Positions 14,040 to 64,000 of a stretch of DNA of 64,000 bases are shown piece after piece. The notes below the pieces were generated by a model. The model ran no database searches, had not been told where the DNA came from, and saw only the letters and a program-made list of their open reading frames with translations. The position numbers and the translations under genes were made by a program. Numbering within the stretch: position 1 is the stretch's first letter; the number at the start of each line of letters is the position of its first letter. The stretch comes from Chrysoperla carnea (taxonomy: Eukaryota > Arthropoda > Insecta > Neuroptera > Chrysopidae), in the NCBI RefSeq assembly GCF_905475395.1, contig NC_058338.1:92861435-92925434 (forward strand), in the 5' to 3' direction.

Positions 14040-14420
14040 TTTATGATCAGTTTTCTTCACGTTTTAGTTTGTGGACTACTAAGCTTACCGGGTTGAGAAC
14101 TTTTCCTATGGTCCCTTCGGTACTGGTTCTATAGTGTTTTCAATGTTGGTATACGAAGAACGTGTGCTCAGCGTCGTCGATTTGGTAGGGGCAGTACTTG
14201 TACATGAGGGTGTGTTGGAGACCCAATTTATGAAGGTAAGCCTTGAATTGCCCATGGTCCGTCAACATCTTGTTCAAGAAAAAGTTTGCCTCCCCGTGAT
14301 TCCGGATAAGTGGATAAGTCAAACTTTGATGTTCGGGATCAGCCGTTCTTACACTAAAGACTTAAAACATTATCCATTTCTCTCTAGCGAAGAAAATAAA
14401 GCTGAAAAGGGCTTAAGGTA
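14040..14420 (-). pseudogene. Non-LTR retrotransposon (LINE) ORF2 3'-end fragment
   Basis: The minus frame 14322-14140 reads ADPEHQSLTYPLIRN just upstream, then KMLTDHGQFKAYLHKLGL and DDAEHTFFVYQHW. The pattern T-x-H-G-x-F-x-x-Y-L-H followed by C...D-x-E-H-x-x-F is the zinc-knuckle-like region after the reverse transcriptase domain of insect I/Jockey/R1-type LINEs. A stop upstream and a frame shift after YQHW show decay. The plus-strand frame over 14134-14430 is its antisense shadow. Confidence 0.72.
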
Positions 14421-14439
14421 TAGAAAATAACAAGAAAAA

Positions 14440-15847
14440 AAATTTAATATCGCAGTATGATATATTTATAAATAAATTTAAAAAGTGGATAAAAGAAAAA
14501 TTTACAATATTTTTGATTTTATGAACATTATTTGAACTGAATTTTGAAATTTTGAGACAGAGAAAATCTACTGAGAAAAAAGCTTTGAATGCTCTTAATT
14601 AACAAATTGATAACTCAAAAAAGTACCAACTGAAATGTTATTTCTTATTGTCTACAATAAAACATTTTTTGAAAGATTTTTTCTTCATTATTTTTAAAAA
14701 CAATTTTCATCTTTTTTTTTTATTAATAATAATTTTCATCTTATTATATTTATTATTATATGCCAATAACAATTGTTTAACATATTTAGATAAGTTATCT
14801 GTACACATGACGTTTTTTCGTGATTTTCATCATCAATAAATCTGTTTTTTTTATATATAAAGAAACAACATTTTGTTTTGTGTAAGCGATAAATTGAAAA
14901 AAAAATTATTAATGGTGGTTTTTTTAACTATTTACAAAAATGTTTTTTTTTTTTAATGTGACTTGGAATCTAAGATTGGATATTATAATTGGAGCCGTCA
15001 TCACAAATACTAACTATCAAGCGAAATATGGTCACAGACCATATCTGCATCTTTTTTTTAGTGAGAGGGTAGTAAGGGGCATATTACACCCAGCAATAAC
15101 AATAAAACTATACATACATATAACAACACAACGTTATCTATCTAAAATTTTTTTAAATATATTTTTAATTAATCTTTCTAGTTTATTTCTAATTATTATT
15201 ACAATTAGTGTATTTTCAAGCAATTAGATTCCTGAATCTAGAAGTTAAATGGGTTTTCACACAAAACTGAAATTAAAATGAATTCTAGCAGCACATTTAT
15301 GAAAGCCAAAGTTTTTTTTTTGTTTTTTTTGGTGGCGGCCGCTGTTCTACTAGAAAATAAAAATGTCCTAAATAATTATTACTGACATATTGTATCAAAT
15401 TTTCCGAATTTCTTAAATTAAATTAATAATTAAAAGACAATCTCATACACGCGTACATACATACAGTCATACATACAATTCTCACTTGATTAACGTCCAA
15501 ATTTTTTTTGATTTTCCATCTAAATTTTTCTACTTATTTTCTAAAAAATATTTTTTTTTTTGAATTAAAAGGTCTATTTCTCATCTGAACTTATTTTTTT
15601 TTATACTCAAGCAGTATTTTTTTTTTATTCACATTATTTGATGCTGTTTCTCAAAATTTATTAATTTCTCTTTTGTTTTTTTGTTTTTTTTTTTTTAATA
15701 AATTAACATCAATAATTAGTAATTTTCTCTAATTAAATAATTTAATATATTTTTTATTTTTTCATCAAATTATGAAAACTTGTGAAACAGCATTTTTTTT
15801 TTGTAAAATGAAATTAAATATATTTTTATTAAAAAAATATAAGTTTC
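14440..15847 (-). other. Presumed 3' UTR and flank of Atpalpha
   Basis: This is T-rich on the plus strand with many T7-T12 runs and several TTTATT (AATAAA on the minus strand) sites. No other gene was found. Because the Atpalpha stop is at 15848-15850, part of this is its 3' UTR, but the cleavage site cannot be chosen. Confidence 0.45.
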
Positions 15848-60960
<45,113 letters not shown>

Positions 60961-61420
60961 GTCCAACTAGTTTTTAATTTCTATTCAAAAAAAGGTTAAA
61001 ACTTCTATTCGGGATTGAATAAAAAAACACTAGTGTAATATGATTATATAACACCCAAATGCCCAAAGAATGTGTTATCTGTCAGATAATTCCTTAACCG
61101 ATGTCATAGAATTGTCCTTTAAATTCCCCAAAACACACCAATTTAAAAATATTGTATCACACAAGCACACACACTAATCTTAAATAAGGTGCGTCCATCC
61201 AATATGGAGCCCAAGTATAGACTAACAAAATTACTGTGTACACGAACACAGTATCGAACACCGAGCACCGCAATACCTCTTTATTGAACCTAACGTATAG
61301 TCGTTGACGTCATACTGCGTCATTAGTAGTATGCGCCGCGCCGATTTTACTTCGTGTAATCGTGTATAGTTCGGTTATAGTGTGTTCGTGTATGTTCGGA
61401 TTGGATTTATATTATAAAAG
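60961..61420 (-). promoter_or_regulatory. Presumed Atpalpha 5' UTR and promoter
   Basis: This is the region upstream of the exon 1 ATG. Around 61235-61390 it is CG-richer than elsewhere. It contains a perfect cAMP-response element TGACGTCA at 61305-61312, followed by a TGCGTCATTA half site. A TATAATATAAATCC motif lies on the minus strand near 61405-61416. No transcription start can be fixed from sequence. Confidence 0.4.
61305..61312. promoter_or_regulatory. CRE/ATF palindrome TGACGTCA
   Basis: A perfect 8-bp CREB/ATF consensus about 350 bp upstream of the exon 1 start codon. CRE-like sites regulate Na+/K+-ATPase alpha promoters in vertebrates. Function here is inferred only. Two further TGACGTCA copies occur near 62308 and 63061, in repeat-like sequence. 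Confidence 0.4.
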
Positions 61421-61722
61421 ATTGGGGTTAGGAGATACATAATACATGTCAACCATCATTTATGAATTTATATTAAATAATATTTCTGAATTATTATTTT
61501 TTTCTCTCGTATGAATGTTCTAGTAATGTACAGGTGAATAGTTTTCAATATTGTGATGACAAGTTGGTACCTTTTAGTTAAATAGTTGTAATGAGTACCT
61601 ATCATAAATTAAACACTTGACGGTCGATTTTTTGCAGCAGGTAGCTGATCTATTCACTTAATTCTTATCTTTGTTTAGTCCACTCAAGTGCATTAAAAGT
61701 ATTTATTAATATTTGTATGTTA

Positions 61723-61744
61723 ATAATAATAATAATAATAATAA
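61723..61744 (+). repeat. (AAT)n microsatellite
   Basis: About seven uninterrupted AAT units upstream of the presumed Atpalpha promoter. Confidence 0.85.
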
Positions 61745-62429
61745 CTCAATTCCACTCCTCTCCTAAGATGAGGAATTCTTTGAAATGTTGAGAGGATAAA
61801 ATTAATTTTTTAAAGAAATATTTGCTTAAATAATTAATATCTTTTAAAAATAAATGATTTTTAAATTTGCTACTATCTACATACCTAGTAAATGAGTTCT
61901 GTTCTTCACATTGAAATTTTTACTTCTAGAAATAACCTTTATTTTCAAATTTTTGGTCAAATTTAACATTACTGCAATATTTTTCCAAATTTAACTTTAA
62001 TGATTTCCTTATTTGGCTCAAGGAGTGGTATAAGCGACTTACTATCACGAAAAATGCAAATACGACCCAGAGTTAGTATGTCTCAAAAAAACTTTCATTC
62101 AAAACGAACGAAATAGACTTTTTTTATGAAAAACAGATATGCTTTTTGTTAATTTTGTATGAAAATATAGGTCGAGTAGAGTCTGTAACTCGAAAATTAC
62201 GCATTTTTAACAATAAAAAAACTATGAAATAAATTGTAAAAAAGTCACAATATGTTTTAAATAATTTAAAACGGTTTTTTTTTTTGGCTCCACCGCACAC
62301 GTGATCTGTGACGTCAATTCGACAAGCAATGACAAGAAAACAGTGTCAACCGTCGTATTAATATATCATTAATATCAACTTTAAAGGGGTATTGTCTAGA
62401 TTATATCATTTCTGAAATTGAAGAATAAA

Positions 62430-62584
62430 ATGTCACCAAAAATCGATCCAGGATTTTCAAAAGCAGTTCTACCGGAAAAGGAAAGGAAATCTACCGAAAA
62501 TAACTATTTTTATGATATGAGAGTTTTTAGTGCAAGATGACAGGTTCAATGCACCCGAAGTTCGTGAAGTCAAAACAACTTTGT
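62430..62584 (+). pseudogene. Frameshifted coding fragment of unknown family
   Basis: ATG at 62430 opens MSPKIDPGFSKAVLPEKERK, then STENNYFYDMRVF. A shift of one base continues VQDDRFNAPEVREVKTTL up to a GTGAGT-like site at 62584. The two frames together read as one protein, suggesting a decayed gene or transposon exon. The family is not recognised. Confidence 0.35.
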
Positions 62585-63279
62585 GAGTACTAATTTTAAT
62601 AAGAAAATTCGTAACATTCAAGAAAAAAAAATGTGATTAATAAAATTTCATAAAAAAATTGTTAGGTCTTCGGGGGAGAGCTATAGGGACTTTGGTAGCA
62701 TGTTGAACTGTGGTAAACATGTATTTTAAAAGAAAATATTCATCATGACAATGATAATATTCGTACTGTACTTTCGACAAAATGATTTTCGCAACAATAA
62801 TAATTAGATTTTCCAATCGGATCTTTGCGATGGATCCTTTGGAAACGGCTGTTTTGAAGTAGTATTTGGGCAAAGAGGCACGATATATTTTTATGCGCGA
62901 TTTTGCATCGTCAATATTGACCGACCCAAAAAAATCGGGGAAAAAATTTAACCCATTTATCAAGACATTTACTTCCATTTAAAAAAAAAAAAAGAAAAAA
63001 AAATGTGAAAAAGGTCTATTTGACCAAGATATCCAAAAACTTGATTTTTTTATACTCTATGACGTCATTAAAATCCAAAAAATTCGATTTTGCTCTATCA
63101 CACCCAAATTTTAACCTATTTTAATAAACCAAGTTTGTAATTCCACTAATTTTGGGCCATACTATTCAAATTTCTGGTCCGGTTAAATTTAATGTTAATG
63201 CATTATTTTTTAAAATTTAACTGGTTTCCAAATTATTTATTTCCGATTTTTTAAGCAATAGTTAATATGTTTCTAAACA

Positions 63280-63445
63280 AATTAACTTTTTTGTAAATAA
63301 GTATATCTGATAGCTTTGGTTGAACAGATGTCCATAAATTGTATCCCCTTCACCCTGTTCGTTTTATATTATTTTATTTACTTTTTAATGGTGTTTTATT
63401 TAAGGACAAAAACATAAGCGAATCCGCGAGTAAAAAGCTAGTCTA
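63280..63445 (-). repeat. CTAGCTTTT...CGCGGATTCGC repeat end
   Basis: The minus strand reads ACTAGCTTTTTACTCGCGGA then TTCGCTTATG, the wording I recall from the ends of widespread arthropod repeats. The element class cannot be decided from this fragment. Confidence 0.55.
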
Positions 63446-63766
63446 AATTAAATGTAATCTAAAATCAAATATTTTTTTGCCAAGATATAAAATAAAATAA
63501 AAATATAAAAACTAGGTCAACAGTTGTCGTCATTCCCGTTTGGTATATAATTTTTTTTTTTTTCATATTTTGAAAATGATCATTAGCTAAATGGAAAAAG
63601 ATAATATTATCCATTATCGGATACTAAACACAGACTGGTATCGTTCTAGAACCTTATATCGAACAGCGTCAATAATGATTTTCTCCATTAAGAAAAAAAT
63701 TATAAAATATCAGCGAAAAGAAAATATTATTTGTTCTCAGAGTGTAAGAAACGTATCATTAAAAAT

Positions 63767-64000
63767 TTAAGGTTATACGAGCACCAAGACAATTTTAAAT
63801 ATGAAGCTTAAGTTTTTTTTATATAAAGTGGGACTGGGTCTAAATCAATTCTGAAAATTTTAGGTGGGGTTGCCCGATCATTTAAATATATAAATGACTT
63901 CAAAAGTAGATGGATAATATGTTTTCATACATTTCTCCAAAACTAGTCCGTGGGAATTGAAAAAAAAAACTACTTAAATTTCAGTTAAAACCTTAATAAA
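63767..64000 (-). mobile_element. Family B copy, minus orientation, cut by window end
   Basis: It begins at the terminus TTAAGGTTATACGAGCACCA and runs through TAAATCAATTCTGAAAATTT and GGGGTTGCCCGATCATTTAA to TTAAAACCTTAATAAA at the window edge. It lies upstream of Atpalpha. Confidence 0.85.

Noticed and set aside
14134..14430. 98-residue plus-strand frame
   Set aside because: It is the antisense of the LINE ORF2 remnant.
62637..62978. 113-residue minus frame
   Set aside because: No recognisable domain, no splice or promoter context, AT-rich codons and repeat-like surroundings. It could not be supported as a gene.

Overview
This is an AT-rich piece of an insect nuclear genome. It carries two confidently recognised housekeeping genes, the 3' end of a third, and a very high load of short non-autonomous mobile elements. 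The insect assignment rests on an Na+/K+-ATPase alpha gene with insect-type sequence and mutually exclusive exons, a Roc1a/Rbx1 gene, introns of 49-75 bases beside introns of several kilobases, and a tRNA-derived SINE whose tail is a run of AACCT (the common insect telomere unit, other strand). No species can be named from the sequence alone.

Layout. Positions 60-3588 (+) hold the last five exons of a coiled-coil gene that best resembles the centrosomal protein SDCCAG8. It ends in a Gln/Tyr/Asp-rich tail with four 20-residue repeats. Positions 3589-8261 are a convergent intergenic stretch with a frameshifted SWIM zinc-finger gene fragment, a dispersed repeat (family A) and a roughly 300-bp tandem repeat. 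Positions 8262-11759 (-) are Roc1a (RING subunit of cullin ligases). Its 13-base final exon lies behind a 2.8 kb intron that holds a 1.38 kb near-perfect palindrome. Positions 11760-15847 hold its upstream region, repeats, a decayed LINE fragment and the T-rich 3' flank of the next gene.

Positions 15848-60960 (-) are the complete coding region of Na+/K+-ATPase alpha (Atpalpha), about 1038 residues. A three-codon first exon is separated by a 28.9 kb intron from the remaining exons. Three 95-bp mutually exclusive exons (27615-27709, 23584-23678, 22880-22974) encode alternative cytoplasmic segments after M6. The cardiac-glycoside site carries Leu where most animals have Gln111. The large first intron holds most of the repeats: families A, B, C and D, SINEs, foldback elements, and a possible small nested membrane-protein gene at about 56761-57650 (+). 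Beyond 60961 lies the presumed promoter, with a perfect CRE (TGACGTCA), then further repeat debris to the end.

How the parts relate: the three host genes have no obvious shared pathway. The main interest is in (i) the Q111L-type substitution, (ii) the alternative exon cassette, two exons of which sit between two foldback elements of one family, (iii) nested insertions that give a relative age order of the elements, and (iv) several undescribed repeat families. Family names (A, B, C and so on) are local labels. Exon borders were set by hand from GT/AG sites, reading-frame continuity and remembered family sequences; no search was run.
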